Positions 1 through 9,211 of a stretch of DNA of 64,000 nucleotides are shown in pieces. The position numbers and the translations under genes are program-made. Each line of letters starts with the position of its first letter. Positions within the stretch are counted from its first letter, which is position 1. The notes under the pieces were generated by a model. It ran no database searches. It saw only the letters and a list, made by a program, of their open reading frames with translations, and was not told where the DNA came from. Location: NCBI GenBank assembly GCA_964616825.1, contig CAZTSX010000010.1, forward strand, positions 1 through 64,000, read 5' to 3'. This stretch comes from QYOJ01 sp964616825 (lineage in GTDB: Bacteria > Bacteroidota > Bacteroidia > Bacteroidales > FEN-979).

Positions 1-180
1 ATTACCCAACCAGTAACAAAAGAGTATTCTGAAGGATACTACCGCTATTATGTAGGTGAATTTGAGAACAAAAACGAGGCCAATCAGTTTGTAACAAGCC
101 TCCGCCTGAAGCGTGGCCTGAAGGGAGCTTTTGTTGCCAAATACATCAATGGCAAGCGAGAGCAGACCCATCCTAAGTAA
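1..180 (+). CDS. SPOR-domain protein, C-terminal fragment
   Basis: The window opens inside a reading frame that stays open from base 1 to a TAA at 178-180, giving 59 residues. The stretch YRYYVGEFENKNEANQF followed by a basic segment (SLRLKRGLKGAFVAKYINGKR region) has the aromatic-rich beta strand, the ENKNEAN turn and the GAFVAKY strand expected of the second half of a SPOR domain. SPOR domains bind denuded septal peptidoglycan, so the parent is probably an envelope or cell-division protein. The N-terminal part lies outside the window, so the full architecture cannot be stated. Confidence 0.7.
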   Translation: MTQPVTKEYSEGYYRYYVGEFENKNEANQFVTSLRLKRGLKGAFVAKYINGKREQTHPK

Positions 181-265
181 ATAGAATTTAGTTCCCCCAA
201 TCGAAACCCGGAGCATCTAATTCCGTATCAGGACTATGCATTCCGATATTGTGTTCAAAAATTCA

Positions 266-273
266 TAAATTTG
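266..273 (+). promoter_or_regulatory. Bacteroidota -7 promoter element (TAAATTTG)
   Basis: TAAATTTG matches the Bacteroidota TANNTTTG -7 consensus and lies 23 bases before the ATG at 297. A TTG at 249-251 is closer than the ideal -33 spacing, so the upstream half is weak. The surrounding 181-296 gap otherwise contains only a decayed word-repeat copy at 211-225. Confidence 0.45.
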
Positions 274-296
274 ACCAGTATTAAATCTAATCCAGT

Positions 297-926
297 ATGA
301 GAATCAGAAAAAAAGGAAGCTCCGGGAATTTTCTGTGGTTAATTCTTGAGCTCATCATCATTTTTGCCGGAGTGTTTCTTGCGATCGTTTTTAACAACAT
401 ACAGGAACATAAACGAGACATTGAAAAAGCCAGGTCCATCTATGAATATTTTTTAAACGAATGCGAAGCAGAGAGAGGATTTATTGAAAAAGAGAAAGTT
501 GCATTCGATAGTGTCACGAATGTATTTCTGCATGCCTATAAAATCGGAGAGATGCCTGATATTACAGGAGTGCCGGTATTTTTCACATCTTCTGTGAATA
601 CCAGGGTCTGGGAAGCGATCCTGATTTCCAGAGGAACTGATGTGCTGGATTTTGCAACCATCCGGATGATTGATACCTACGAAAACAGTAAAATGGGTCT
701 GTTCAAATTGTTTGAAAAAGGTGAAATTTACTCCATGGAGTTCCTCCTTCCCAATATGGAGAAGACCAGATTTGAGTACTATAATTACCGGACAAAAGAG
801 TTGAGGCCGAAATATAGCTGGTTTATCAAATTTCTGTTGAGTGTTCAACAGCAATATACTGATCTTCTCAATGCAAATATTAAGTTGTCGACCTACCTGA
901 CCGAAAAAGTGTCGGAATCAAACTAA
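297..926 (+). CDS. Small membrane-anchored protein, DUF6090-like layout
   Basis: This is a 209-residue protein with a basic N-terminus (RIRKKG), one transmembrane segment at about residues 13-34 (FLWLILELIIIFAGVFLAIV) and then NNIQEHKRDIEKAR leading into a helical, charged domain. A single N-terminal helix ending in an (F/I)NN motif and followed by a Glu/Lys-rich helix is the layout of the uncharacterised DUF6090-type proteins that are common in Bacteroidota. No catalytic motif is visible. It has its own -7-like element and is separated from the downstream activase gene by 45 bases. Function is unknown; the family assignment rests on layout only. Confidence 0.6.
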   Translation: MRIRKKGSSGNFLWLILELIIIFAGVFLAIVFNNIQEHKRDIEKARSIYEYFLNECEAERGFIEKEKVAFDSVTNVFLHAYKIGEMPDITGVPVFFTSSVNTRVWEAILISRGTDVLDFATIRMIDTYENSKMGLFKLFEKGEIYSMEFLLPNMEKTRFEYYNYRTKELRPKYSWFIKFLLSVQQQYTDLLNANIKLSTYLTEKVSESN

Positions 927-971
927 TCCTTTTATCCAATCCAGCTATGCTAAGACGCAATTGTTGATCCG

Positions 972-3900
972 ATGACCGAGCTCTCCAAATCCCGCAAATC
1001 CCGGCAAGGTTGGGTGCTTGGGATCGATATTGGTTCGGTCGCCCTATCCATCGTGCGGATGGATTTATCAGGGAGAATCCAAAATACCACGTACCTTTTT
1101 CATAAAGGAAAGATAAAGGAAAGTCTGCTCTCTGCTACAGAGGGGATAGATATCGCTGCTGTTCGGGGAATTGCTTGCTGTGCTTCTCCCTGTTTCAATT
1201 CTGATTTCATTCATTCCTATAATTCACAGATAGCTGTCATCGCGGCGACCAAAAAGCTATGTCCGACAGCACGATCCGTCCTGATGGTTGGTGCAGAGAA
1301 ATTCATGCTGATCAACTTTGACAGGCAGGGTGTCTACGCTTCCACTGAAACAAACTCTTCATGTGCTGCAGGAACAGGAAGCTTCCTGGATCAACAAGCA
1401 TTCAGACTAAATCTTGCAGATATTGGGGAGCTGTGTATTACAGCATTAAGAAACAATGGAAAGATCCCTGACATTGCCTCCCGCTGCTCCGTGTTTGCCA
1501 AGACAGATCTTATCCATGCACAGCAACAAGGCTACCCACTTGAAGCCATCTGTGACAGCCTTTGCAAGGGACTGGCAAAAAACATTGTGGATACGTTGTT
1601 CAATAAGGAGATCCCAAATCAGCCTGTTCTTTTTGCAGGAGGAGTATCTAAAAACAAAGCCGTTATTAAGCATCTGGAAAACCAATTGAATACACGTTTC
1701 CTGCTGCATGAACATGCTCATTTGTTCGGGGCAATCGGAGCCTGTTTCATGCTGTTGGAAAAGGAGGACCTTAGTCATGGGAAGAGAATCGATTTGTTCG
1801 ATGAGATCTTGCTGACCGGGGAGAATTCCAGGGAGTATTATTTTAAACCATTATCTCTTACCTTGTCTGAATATCCCGATTTTCGTAATGACGATTCCTG
1901 GAATTTTACCCCCATCAAATCATCTCATACAGCCCATGTAGAAGTTGATCCGTACGACTCCTGCAGCGGAAACCGCCATTATCCCGTATTTCTTGGAATC
2001 GATATTGGCTCTTCAAGTACGAAAGCGATCATCACAAACAAGGAAGCTCAACCTATTGCCGGCTTCTATACCCAGACCTCCGGTCAGCCTGTTCAGGCGA
2101 TTCAAGCACTTTTTGAGGCCATCCATGATTTTGGTGTCAGAAAAAATATCTCCTTTTCTATCCGGGGTGCCGGGACAACCGGGTCAGGAAGAAAATTCAT
2201 CGGAAAAATCATCCGGGCTGATATGATCATCGACGAGATCACCGCCCACGCCAGGGCTGCATACGAACTTAATCCATCTACGGATACCATCATTGAGATT
2301 GGCGGTCAGGACTCCAAGTTCACCCTCATGCACAAGGGTTCCGTAACCTTTTCTCAGATGAATACGGTATGTGCTGCCGGTACCGGAAGTTTTCTGGAGG
2401 AGCAGGCTAAAAAGCTGGCATGTCCCCTTTCTGAATATGCCACCCGGGCCGAAGGAGCCGGCGCTCCCCTTGCCAGTGACCGTTGTACTGTATTTATGGA
2501 ACGGGATATCAACCAGCTCCTCAACGCCGGCTATTCCGTGAGTGAGATCCTGGCAACGGCATTGCATTCTGTCATGGAAAACTATCTCCGGAAAGTAGCT
2601 GCAGGCGGTTCAATCGGTGAGAATATCTGTTTCCAGGGAGCCACAGCAAAAAACAAAGCGCTTGTTGCTGCATTTGAACAAAAACTGCAGAAAAAGATCT
2701 TTGTCTCAAGATTTTGTCATCTGACCGGTGCGCTCGGCGTTGCTCTGTTGCTGAAAGAGGAGAAGGAAAACACCACTTCATTTCGCGGATTGGCTCTTTA
2801 CCAGAAGACCATTCCGGTCACAACCGAGACCTGCCAGCTTTGTACAAACCACTGCCTCATTACCCTGGCCACTCTTCAGGGAGAGAAGGAAGCATATGGA
2901 TTTCATTGCGGCCGGGATTACGATACAGAAAGATATGTTGCCAAAAAGGATGTGCGGATCAGCATACCGGAAAAACACCGGCAGATTTTCAACCTGCCTG
3001 AAGAACCTCTTGTTAAACACACGATCACAATCGGAATCCCGGCCGCATTGCATCTGTTTGAAGAGCTCTCACTCTGGAAACGCTTCTTTCACAACCTCTC
3101 AATCCGTGTAATTACCAGCGAACACTATTCTAAACCGGTTCAAACAGGCAAACGCATTGCCGGAGCAGAATTCTGTTCTCCCATCAATGCCACCTATGGT
3201 CATGTAGCATACCTGGCTGATAAAGCAGACTATATATTCTTTCCGATATCACTTGAAGCGAATGGAAAACCGGATCAAATGGAGAGGTACTATTGTTACT
3301 ATACCATTTACGCCGGCTCTCTGGTGAAAACCATGAAAGAGAAGAACATTGATGAAATGTGTATCTCGCCACTGCTCTATTTTTTCAAAGGCGAAACCTA
3401 TGTCGTCAAGCAATTGGTAGAGTCTCTGGGTCCGATCTTCGGTTCTTCCATCAACCAATTTTCAGTCAGACAAGCATTCAATGAGGCGCTCCAATTCTAC
3501 ACGGACCGGAAAAAAGAGGTGGTCAGGTTGTTTGATGCGGAATTCCGTCCCGAATCAGAGCTCTCCATTGCGTTGCTTGGAAGACCCTATATCTTGAATT
3601 CCAAAGCCATGAATAAAGGAATACCGGATATTTTTACGGGGATGGATATCAAGACATTCTTCCAGGATATGATCCCGGTTGAAGATCAAATTCCGGAGGA
3701 GGTTGAACGGATGCTGAAAAAAGTTCCCTGGCATTATGCGGCTAAAATCCTGGAAGCAGCAAATACAATCGCCACTACAAAAAATCTGTATCCGGTACTG
3801 ATCACAGCATTTAAATGTGCTCCTGACTCTTTTGTGATTGAATACTTCAAGAAATTAATGAACCATTACGAAAAACCTTATCTGATTCTTCAGATCGATG

Positions 3901-5183
3901 ATCATGATTCCAATGTGGGTTATGAGACACGAGTTGAGGCGGCTATCAGGTCATTCAAAAATCATGTTGCTGCTGAAAAAGAGCCTCAAAAAGGAAGGTT
4001 GGAAATCCTTCCTCAGCTCAAGACAAAAATCAATGGAAAAACACTCTTGTTCCCCAGTTGGGATCCGCTGGTTGCACCGTTACTGGTAGCTAACCTCAAA
4101 CGTGCCGGTATCGATACCAGGCTGCTGCAATCCAGCGAACAGATCATGAAAAAAAGTATGGTTCACAACACGGGACAGTGTCTTCCTATGAATATCATCG
4201 CACAGGAATTCATCGATTACATTGAGGCGAATGGATTGAGACCTGAAGATGCCATACTTTGGATGTCGAAAGGATATATTCCATGTAATTTACGGTTTTT
4301 CCCATATTACATTAAAAGCATCCTGGAAGACTATGGAAAAGGATTTGAAAAGGCCTCTGTTTACTTTGGTGAGTTATCCCACCTTGAAATATCCTATGGG
4401 GCAGGTTATTACGCCTATTTTGCCTACCTGCTGGGAGGACTGATCCGGAAACTCGGTTGCAGGATCAGGCCTTATGAAATCAACAAAGGAGAGACAGATG
4501 ATGTTATAACACAGAGTGTCCGTATCCTTGAGGAAGCATTTTCAGGGAACCGGAATATTGAACATGCAGTTCTCGGGATCATCTCCGGATTTGAACAAAT
4601 TGAGAAGGTAGAGGGTAACCGGCCGGGAGTCGCTATTTTTGGGGACCTCTATGTTCGGGATAACGATATCATGAACCAAAACCTGATCCAAACCATTGAA
4701 AAGGCAGGTGGAGAAGCAATCACAACACCCTATACCGATCTCGTAAAAATCAACATCGAGAATACCCTGCGGCGTGCCAGTGCCCGTGGTGATTATTACA
4801 TGAACGGGGTTTACCGTGTGATGCTGGCTACATTGAAAGTGATGGAAGAGAAATATTACAAACACTTCCGGCCTTTCCTTGGAGATAAACCGGTCATCAA
4901 TCCGAAACAGCTTGAGAAACACCTGGAAAAATTCAATATTAACCTGTACCACTCCGGGGAGTCATACGAAAACATCCTGAAGATCTTCTACATCATCGAA
5001 AATTATCCCGATATCTCTCTTTTTGTGCAAACCAATCCCGCTTTTTGCTGCCCATCGCTGGTCACAGAAGCCATGACCCATGAGATCAAACGTATCACCG
5101 GAATTCCGGTGGTTACATTGACTTATGACGGAACTATCGGCAAGAAAAATGATGTGATCGAGCCCTATCTGGCCCATCTATAA
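972..5183 (+). CDS. Fused acyl-CoA dehydratase activase (BcrAD/BadFG ATPase x2 + DUF2229 + HgdB-like)
   Basis: A 1403-residue protein. Two ASKHA-type ATPase domains of the BadF/BadG/BcrA/BcrD family lie at about residues 12-265 (GIDIGSVALSIV) and 340-600 (LGIDIGSSSTKAII, IGGQDSKF). Each has the two cysteines that in HgdC-type activators bind one [4Fe-4S] cluster between two subunits: C131 (SSCAAGTGSF) with C172 (SRCSVF) in the first, C467 (TVCAAGTGSF) with C505 (DRCTVF) in the second. The fusion can therefore form an internal pseudo-dimer. A CxxCxxxC motif (CQLCTNHC) follows near residue 620. Then come a DUF2229 region (about 675-890) and a C-terminal HgdB/HgdA-like region (about 1030-1390). 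Known activators use ATP to inject an electron into 2-hydroxyacyl-CoA or benzoyl-CoA dehydratases. No dehydratase gene is adjacent, so the substrate is unknown. Strongly suggests an anaerobe. Confidence 0.85.
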   Translation: MTELSKSRKSRQGWVLGIDIGSVALSIVRMDLSGRIQNTTYLFHKGKIKESLLSATEGIDIAAVRGIACCASPCFNSDFIHSYNSQIAVIAATKKLCPTARSVLMVGAEKFMLINFDRQGVYASTETNSSCAAGTGSFLDQQAFRLNLADIGELCITALRNNGKIPDIASRCSVFAKTDLIHAQQQGYPLEAICDSLCKGLAKNIVDTLFNKEIPNQPVLFAGGVSKNKAVIKHLENQLNTRFLLHEHAHLFGAIGACFMLLEKEDLSHGKRIDLFDEILLTGENSREYYFKPLSLTLSEYPDFRNDDSWNFTPIKSSHTAHVEVDPYDSCSGNRHYPVFLGIDIGSSSTKAIITNKEAQPIAGFYTQTSGQPVQAIQALFEAIHDFGVRKNISFSIRGAGTTGSGRKFIGKIIRADMIIDEITAHARAAYELNPSTDTIIEIGGQDSKFTLMHKGSVTFSQMNTVCAAGTGSFLEEQAKKLACPLSEYATRAEGAGAPLASDRCTVFMERDINQLLNAGYSVSEILATALHSVMENYLRKVAAGGSIGENICFQGATAKNKALVAAFEQKLQKKIFVSRFCHLTGALGVALLLKEEKENTTSFRGLALYQKTIPVTTETCQLCTNHCLITLATLQGEKEAYGFHCGRDYDTERYVAKKDVRISIPEKHRQIFNLPEEPLVKHTITIGIPAALHLFEELSLWKRFFHNLSIRVITSEHYSKPVQTGKRIAGAEFCSPINATYGHVAYLADKADYIFFPISLEANGKPDQMERYYCYYTIYAGSLVKTMKEKNIDEMCISPLLYFFKGETYVVKQLVESLGPIFGSSINQFSVRQAFNEALQFYTDRKKEVVRLFDAEFRPESELSIALLGRPYILNSKAMNKGIPDIFTGMDIKTFFQDMIPVEDQIPEEVERMLKKVPWHYAAKILEAANTIATTKNLYPVLITAFKCAPDSFVIEYFKKLMNHYEKPYLILQIDDHDSNVGYETRVEAAIRSFKNHVAAEKEPQKGRLEILPQLKTKINGKTLLFPSWDPLVAPLLVANLKRAGIDTRLLQSSEQIMKKSMVHNTGQCLPMNIIAQEFIDYIEANGLRPEDAILWMSKGYIPCNLRFFPYYIKSILEDYGKGFEKASVYFGELSHLEISYGAGYYAYFAYLLGGLIRKLGCRIRPYEINKGETDDVITQSVRILEEAFSGNRNIEHAVLGIISGFEQIEKVEGNRPGVAIFGDLYVRDNDIMNQNLIQTIEKAGGEAITTPYTDLVKINIENTLRRASARGDYYMNGVYRVMLATLKVMEEKYYKHFRPFLGDKPVINPKQLEKHLEKFNINLYHSGESYENILKIFYIIENYPDISLFVQTNPAFCCPSLVTEAMTHEIKRITGIPVVTLTYDGTIGKKNDVIEPYLAHL

Positions 5184-5200
5184 TATGAATTATTATAACA

Positions 5201-8200
5201 TTATTCTTTCCGGAGTGTTTGGATCAGATCCCTTTTAAAAAGGAGTTGGACCGGGATCAGGATCCACACCGCTCCGCTTATCCATATCATCCCCAGTACC
5301 ACCACGAGAAATCCTCCCGGCATCTGGTAGGCCGGTGAGATCAGAGAGGGAAGTATTCCCGCTACCGCTCCGATAATTCCCAGGACCATCCCGGCGAGAA
5401 GAATCAGAAGATATTCGATCATCAGCATTTTGCGGATGAAGTTCTTTCGAAATCCAATAGCCATATAGAGCGCCAGCTCACTGGTTCGTTCGAGGTTGTT
5501 ACGCCAGAGGATGATGCCAAAACCAACCGTTCCGATCAGCACACCCAGTGCACCGAGGAGCATGAAGACCGACAGATAGGTGTTCTCTACGGAGTTGAAT
5601 TCAGCCAGGCGTTCGGAGGCCGGAACTGCCACCAGTCCATAGTCCACAAACAGCTCTTCAAGCCGGTTTGTGATCTCCTTTCGATGGTCAAATGGCCCCT
5701 CCACCAGCATGATCCGGGTTCCACTGATAGAGGGGAACCGGTTTTTTAACAAGCTGTCGGAAACCAGGATATGTCCCTGGAAAATGGAGTTCGCCAATCC
5801 TCCCATCAGTTTTACCTGCAATACCCTGCCTGCTTCATCAAGGTACCGGAGGGTATCGCCAACCGTTTTCCGCAATCCCCAGGTAATGACCGACTGATCC
5901 GCGAAGGCCGGGATCACGCCTGGTGAAAGCTCCTGGCTAAGCGTCAGCCATGGATGTTCCGGGTCTACTTCAGGGAGGAGATTCTCAAAGTTGAATGCGC
6001 CCAATGTATCAAAATTTCTTCCCGGGATCCCCAGCATCATGGGTTGCGTAACCTGGTTCAGGTTCAGGCAGCTGGCGTCATTGCCATCCAGCCGGTGCAA
6101 TTGAAGATACCGGAGATCCTGCAACAGGAGCTCATCGTCCAGCGCAAAATAGGCTTTCCCTGAAGTGGTGTTCAGGTCGTACAACAGGGGTATCGTCGTT
6201 TCGGCCCACAGGAGAAAACCTCCTGTTCCAGATTGGCGGTCTCTCTCGGTTCCAAAGAATGTTTTTCGGTTGGCTCCGGTGATGATGACAGTAAATGTCC
6301 CCAGGGCTAATAAAGATATCGCAGCCATACTCCTTCCCCGCTTCATGGATCCGAGCCTTACTATCATGGGCAACAAACCTGTATGGCCGGTAACATGTCT
6401 CTTTGATCGCCAGACAAGGAACACATAAACAAGAGCGATCCCTCCGCCCATCATCAGTCCACCAGCAGTGAGGTATAAGCCGGCATCAGGGACCATTAAG
6501 TCTGCCAGCAAAACAACCAGCAGCACAATGGAGATGATCACAAGCATGATCCCGGTTCCCATCCATGCCTTTTTTTTCCGCTGAAGCCTACGTCCGGGAA
6601 GTCGTGGCGTCTCCTTCACCAGGCCGGTAACAGGTCGCCGGAGTTGTCTTCTCAGGGTTAAAAAGAGAACACATCCCGCCAGAATAAATCCTACAGCAGC
6701 TCCGGCAGCCAGAGAGGGAAGATTCACCTCCATCCGGAGCATCGAGGTTCTCACAGCATCCTGCCATAGTGTGTTTAGCCCTAAGAGGATAAGCTTATTA
6801 TATAGAATTCCTGCGATGGCTCCAAGGATCACACCCGGAATTGCCACCAGGAGGGCTTCGGAAAAGAGGATCCGCATGATCAGCCATTTCCGGAATCCGA
6901 GCCCGGCTAACACCCCTGTTTCCGACATCCTTGCTCTGGCATGAAGAGAGAATAGCAGTGCTGTGAGCAGGAGGGAAGAGGCAAGGAGAAAAAAGCTGAG
7001 ACTCAGGAAGAGGCCTCCGAAATCAGTGGAATTCGCAGCTGCCTGTTGTCCCTGTTCCCTGACATGCTGAAAGACAAACCGGTGCCAGGAGGGATTTATC
7101 GCTGTCATAATGAGGGAGTCAACGGATGCCTGATTCCGGATGCCGTTGCCACATTGCGCTCGCAATGACAATGATGCCGGATTAGAAATGAAGCGGAAGG
7201 CTGTGACCGTTCCGAATGGATTATCCCAGAGTTTCTCCCCATCTTCCAGGGTGATGAACGCTTTCGGGGTTCCTTTGAATGTATTCCAGTAGGCTTCATC
7301 CTTATCACGGATCCGATCCAGGTTCACCGGCGCTCCTGTTTCCCAGTCCCTGCAGTTACCGGCGCCGCTCATACCGGGAAAATCGGGCATCATTGTTTTG
7401 CCATCCGGAATGGCCTGCAGGGGAATGATACCGGAGACTGTGAATCCTGCCTCTATTTCATTCAATCTCCTCAGCGGGCCCATAACATAATAGGTCATGT
7501 ATAGTGAGTCTCCCGGCCTGACACCCAGATCGGTAGCGAGCCAGTCGGTGACCAAGATCTCTCCGGGTGATAATGGCATCGGTAAAATTCCTTCATCCAC
7601 GGCTGCCACAAACGAATAGGGTGTCTCTTCCCCGTTGGAAGTAAGGGTGTTGGCCAGGTAGGTAAAGAGGGGCAGGGCATCTGGAAGAGCAGTCCGGATG
7701 GCATTGGCAGTGAGATCGTCGAAGAAGATCCTGTCTGTGGTTATCCGGGATAATCCGCTTTCATCAAGTAGATTAATCTTGATTCCGGCATCTGCCATCT
7801 GCCAGGTTGACTCAAGGGCTTGATCCAGTTTGTCTGCTGTCAGTTCATCGTTCTCTTCTGCGGGTATCAGCAACAGATTGGCAGATCCCGGGAGGCCGAC
7901 CCGGCCGGCGAGCTGATCCATCAAGACAAACGCATTGTAAGGAGCCCGTTGATTGCTTTTCAGGCTGAACCTTCCCATTACCTCATTTCCTGCAATAGCT
8001 ATAACCGTTAGCCGGATGGATGCTGCAGGCGTTTCATCAGCCACGAATGGCGCATTTTGAGGCACATTTCCCGGTTGCGGCAGACGAATCAATAGGGGAT
8101 CTCCTGGTTCAAGAGCCAGACGTGATGCCACGTTTTCACTGATAATCACTTCGTTCGCCTTAGGCAGTACCGGAGATGCTTTCCATAAAGAGGAAAAGCT

Positions 8201-8539
8201 GTTGTCGACTCCCACCACCTGTATATCCTGTAATCGATTGCCTGTCATGACATTGACCCCAATACCTGTCAACTGCATTACCGGCACCACAGGTTGCTCC
8301 AGTTCACGGGAGAGGTCAGCAGAAAGCGCTGACCTGAAATAGCGATCGCCCGGTTGCATCGCCCATTGTGTATCGCCCAATCTCAGTTCGGCCAGTCTTC
8401 CCAACGAACCTCTCACCGAATCCCCTACCAGTAGAGCTCCGGTCAGCACCGCTGTACTGACTATCACCCCAGCCAAAATAGCCAGGTAGGGCCACCGGTA
8501 AAAAATTACATTCCGGAAGATCAGCTTACCAATACTCAT
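5201..8539 (-). CDS. FtsX/MacB-type ABC transporter permease, long form
   Basis: A 1112-residue permease. An N-terminal helix (about 15-38) is followed by a large extracytoplasmic MacB-like domain, a three-helix FtsX block (about 512-635), a basic cytoplasmic linker, further helices (about 660-755), a second extracytoplasmic domain and a final FtsX block (about 985-1105). This is the duplicated layout seen in lipoprotein- or envelope-directed exporters. Its ATG overlaps the stop of the ATPase gene by four bases (ATGA), so the two are translationally coupled and form one transporter. Substrate unknown. An in-frame repeat insertion (7125-7184) adds about 20 residues, including SLRAQCGNGIRNQAS, to the first extracytoplasmic domain. 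The gene is last in the long minus-strand run and converges on the activase gene, 17 bases away. Confidence 0.9.
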   Translation of the reverse strand: MSIGKLIFRNVIFYRWPYLAILAGVIVSTAVLTGALLVGDSVRGSLGRLAELRLGDTQWAMQPGDRYFRSALSADLSRELEQPVVPVMQLTGIGVNVMTGNRLQDIQVVGVDNSFSSLWKASPVLPKANEVIISENVASRLALEPGDPLLIRLPQPGNVPQNAPFVADETPAASIRLTVIAIAGNEVMGRFSLKSNQRAPYNAFVLMDQLAGRVGLPGSANLLLIPAEENDELTADKLDQALESTWQMADAGIKINLLDESGLSRITTDRIFFDDLTANAIRTALPDALPLFTYLANTLTSNGEETPYSFVAAVDEGILPMPLSPGEILVTDWLATDLGVRPGDSLYMTYYVMGPLRRLNEIEAGFTVSGIIPLQAIPDGKTMMPDFPGMSGAGNCRDWETGAPVNLDRIRDKDEAYWNTFKGTPKAFITLEDGEKLWDNPFGTVTAFRFISNPASLSLRAQCGNGIRNQASVDSLIMTAINPSWHRFVFQHVREQGQQAAANSTDFGGLFLSLSFFLLASSLLLTALLFSLHARARMSETGVLAGLGFRKWLIMRILFSEALLVAIPGVILGAIAGILYNKLILLGLNTLWQDAVRTSMLRMEVNLPSLAAGAAVGFILAGCVLFLTLRRQLRRPVTGLVKETPRLPGRRLQRKKKAWMGTGIMLVIISIVLLVVLLADLMVPDAGLYLTAGGLMMGGGIALVYVFLVWRSKRHVTGHTGLLPMIVRLGSMKRGRSMAAISLLALGTFTVIITGANRKTFFGTERDRQSGTGGFLLWAETTIPLLYDLNTTSGKAYFALDDELLLQDLRYLQLHRLDGNDASCLNLNQVTQPMMLGIPGRNFDTLGAFNFENLLPEVDPEHPWLTLSQELSPGVIPAFADQSVITWGLRKTVGDTLRYLDEAGRVLQVKLMGGLANSIFQGHILVSDSLLKNRFPSISGTRIMLVEGPFDHRKEITNRLEELFVDYGLVAVPASERLAEFNSVENTYLSVFMLLGALGVLIGTVGFGIILWRNNLERTSELALYMAIGFRKNFIRKMLMIEYLLILLAGMVLGIIGAVAGILPSLISPAYQMPGGFLVVVLGMIWISGAVWILIPVQLLFKRDLIQTLRKE
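7125..7184. repeat. TCATTGCGAGC-type dispersed repeat inserted in frame in the permease gene
   Basis: On the minus strand the segment contains CATTGTCATTGCGAGCGCAA, then TGTGGCAACGGCATCCGG and AATCAGGCATCC. TCATTGCGAGC...GGCAA is the core of a widespread dispersed bacterial repeat whose copies usually read TCATTGCGAG...GAAGCAATC. The element is flanked by GCCGGAT/GGATGCC words on both sides (7126-7144 and 7174-7180), linking it to the other word repeats in this window. It keeps the permease frame open. Confidence 0.6.
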
Positions 8540-9207
8540 GGTTGGTCAATTTTTTCGAGCCTGCCTGAGTGGAGTTTATAAATGACTTTCATTCGCCTGG
8601 CTATCTCCATCGAGTGGGTAACGATTACCATCCCCATCTCCTCTTCTCTGTTTAATTCTCCAAGTAGTATCCCAAGGGAGGCGGTATTCACCTCATCTAG
8701 TGAACCTGTAGGTTCATCAGCCAGGAGGAGCCCCGGATTATTGATCAGGGCTCTCACTACAGCGGCACGCTGGCACTCACCTACTGACAGTTCGCCGGGA
8801 AGGTGTTTCACACGATCGTTCAAACCAACTCTGTCAAGGAACTTGTAAGCTCTCTGTTCGGCCTTTTTCACGACAAGTTTATCCTTTACAGGAAGCACTG
8901 GAAGAAGAGTATTTTCCAGCAATGTAAGCTGGGGGAGCAGGTAATGAAGCTGAAACACAAAACCGATAAATTGATTCCTGATTCCGGCTAATTGATTATC
9001 ATCCAGCTTGTCAACTGCTTTACCATTAAGAATGACCCGTCCGGAGGTGGGGCGGTCAAGTGTTCCCAGGATATTCAGCAACGTACTTTTCCCGGATCCT
9101 GAGGGGCCGACGATCGCGATTGAATCTCCACGATGAATGGTCAGGGAGATCTCTTTCAGTACGGGGTGATCGTATTGTTTGGATACGTTTTGAAACTCTG
9201 CCAGCAT
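8536..9207 (-). CDS. LolD/MacB-type ABC transporter ATPase with LSVGE signature
   Basis: A 223-residue nucleotide-binding subunit. Walker A is GPSGSGKST (about residues 34-42), the Q-loop is FVFQLHYLLPQ, Walker B is LLLADEPTGSLDE and the switch histidine is VTHSMEIARR. The size and the FQLHYLLP Q-loop are those of the LolD/MacB exporter family. The signature reads ELSVGECQRAAVVRAL, so the third position of LSGGQ/E is Val rather than Gly. The partner permease overlaps by four bases downstream. The glycosyltransferase upstream ends 4 bases before this start, so all belong to one transcript. It powers the long FtsX-type permease; the substrate is not visible. Confidence 0.92.
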   Translation of the reverse strand: MLAEFQNVSKQYDHPVLKEISLTIHRGDSIAIVGPSGSGKSTLLNILGTLDRPTSGRVILNGKAVDKLDDNQLAGIRNQFIGFVFQLHYLLPQLTLLENTLLPVLPVKDKLVVKKAEQRAYKFLDRVGLNDRVKHLPGELSVGECQRAAVVRALINNPGLLLADEPTGSLDEVNTASLGILLGELNREEEMGMVIVTHSMEIARRMKVIYKLHSGRLEKIDQP

Positions 9208-9211
9208 AATA

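Noticed and set aside
7105..7308. 67-residue minus-strand ORF RHHCHCERNVATASGIRHPL
   Set aside because: It is the alternative-frame reading of the TCATTGCGAGC repeat in the permease; the permease frame continues through unbroken.
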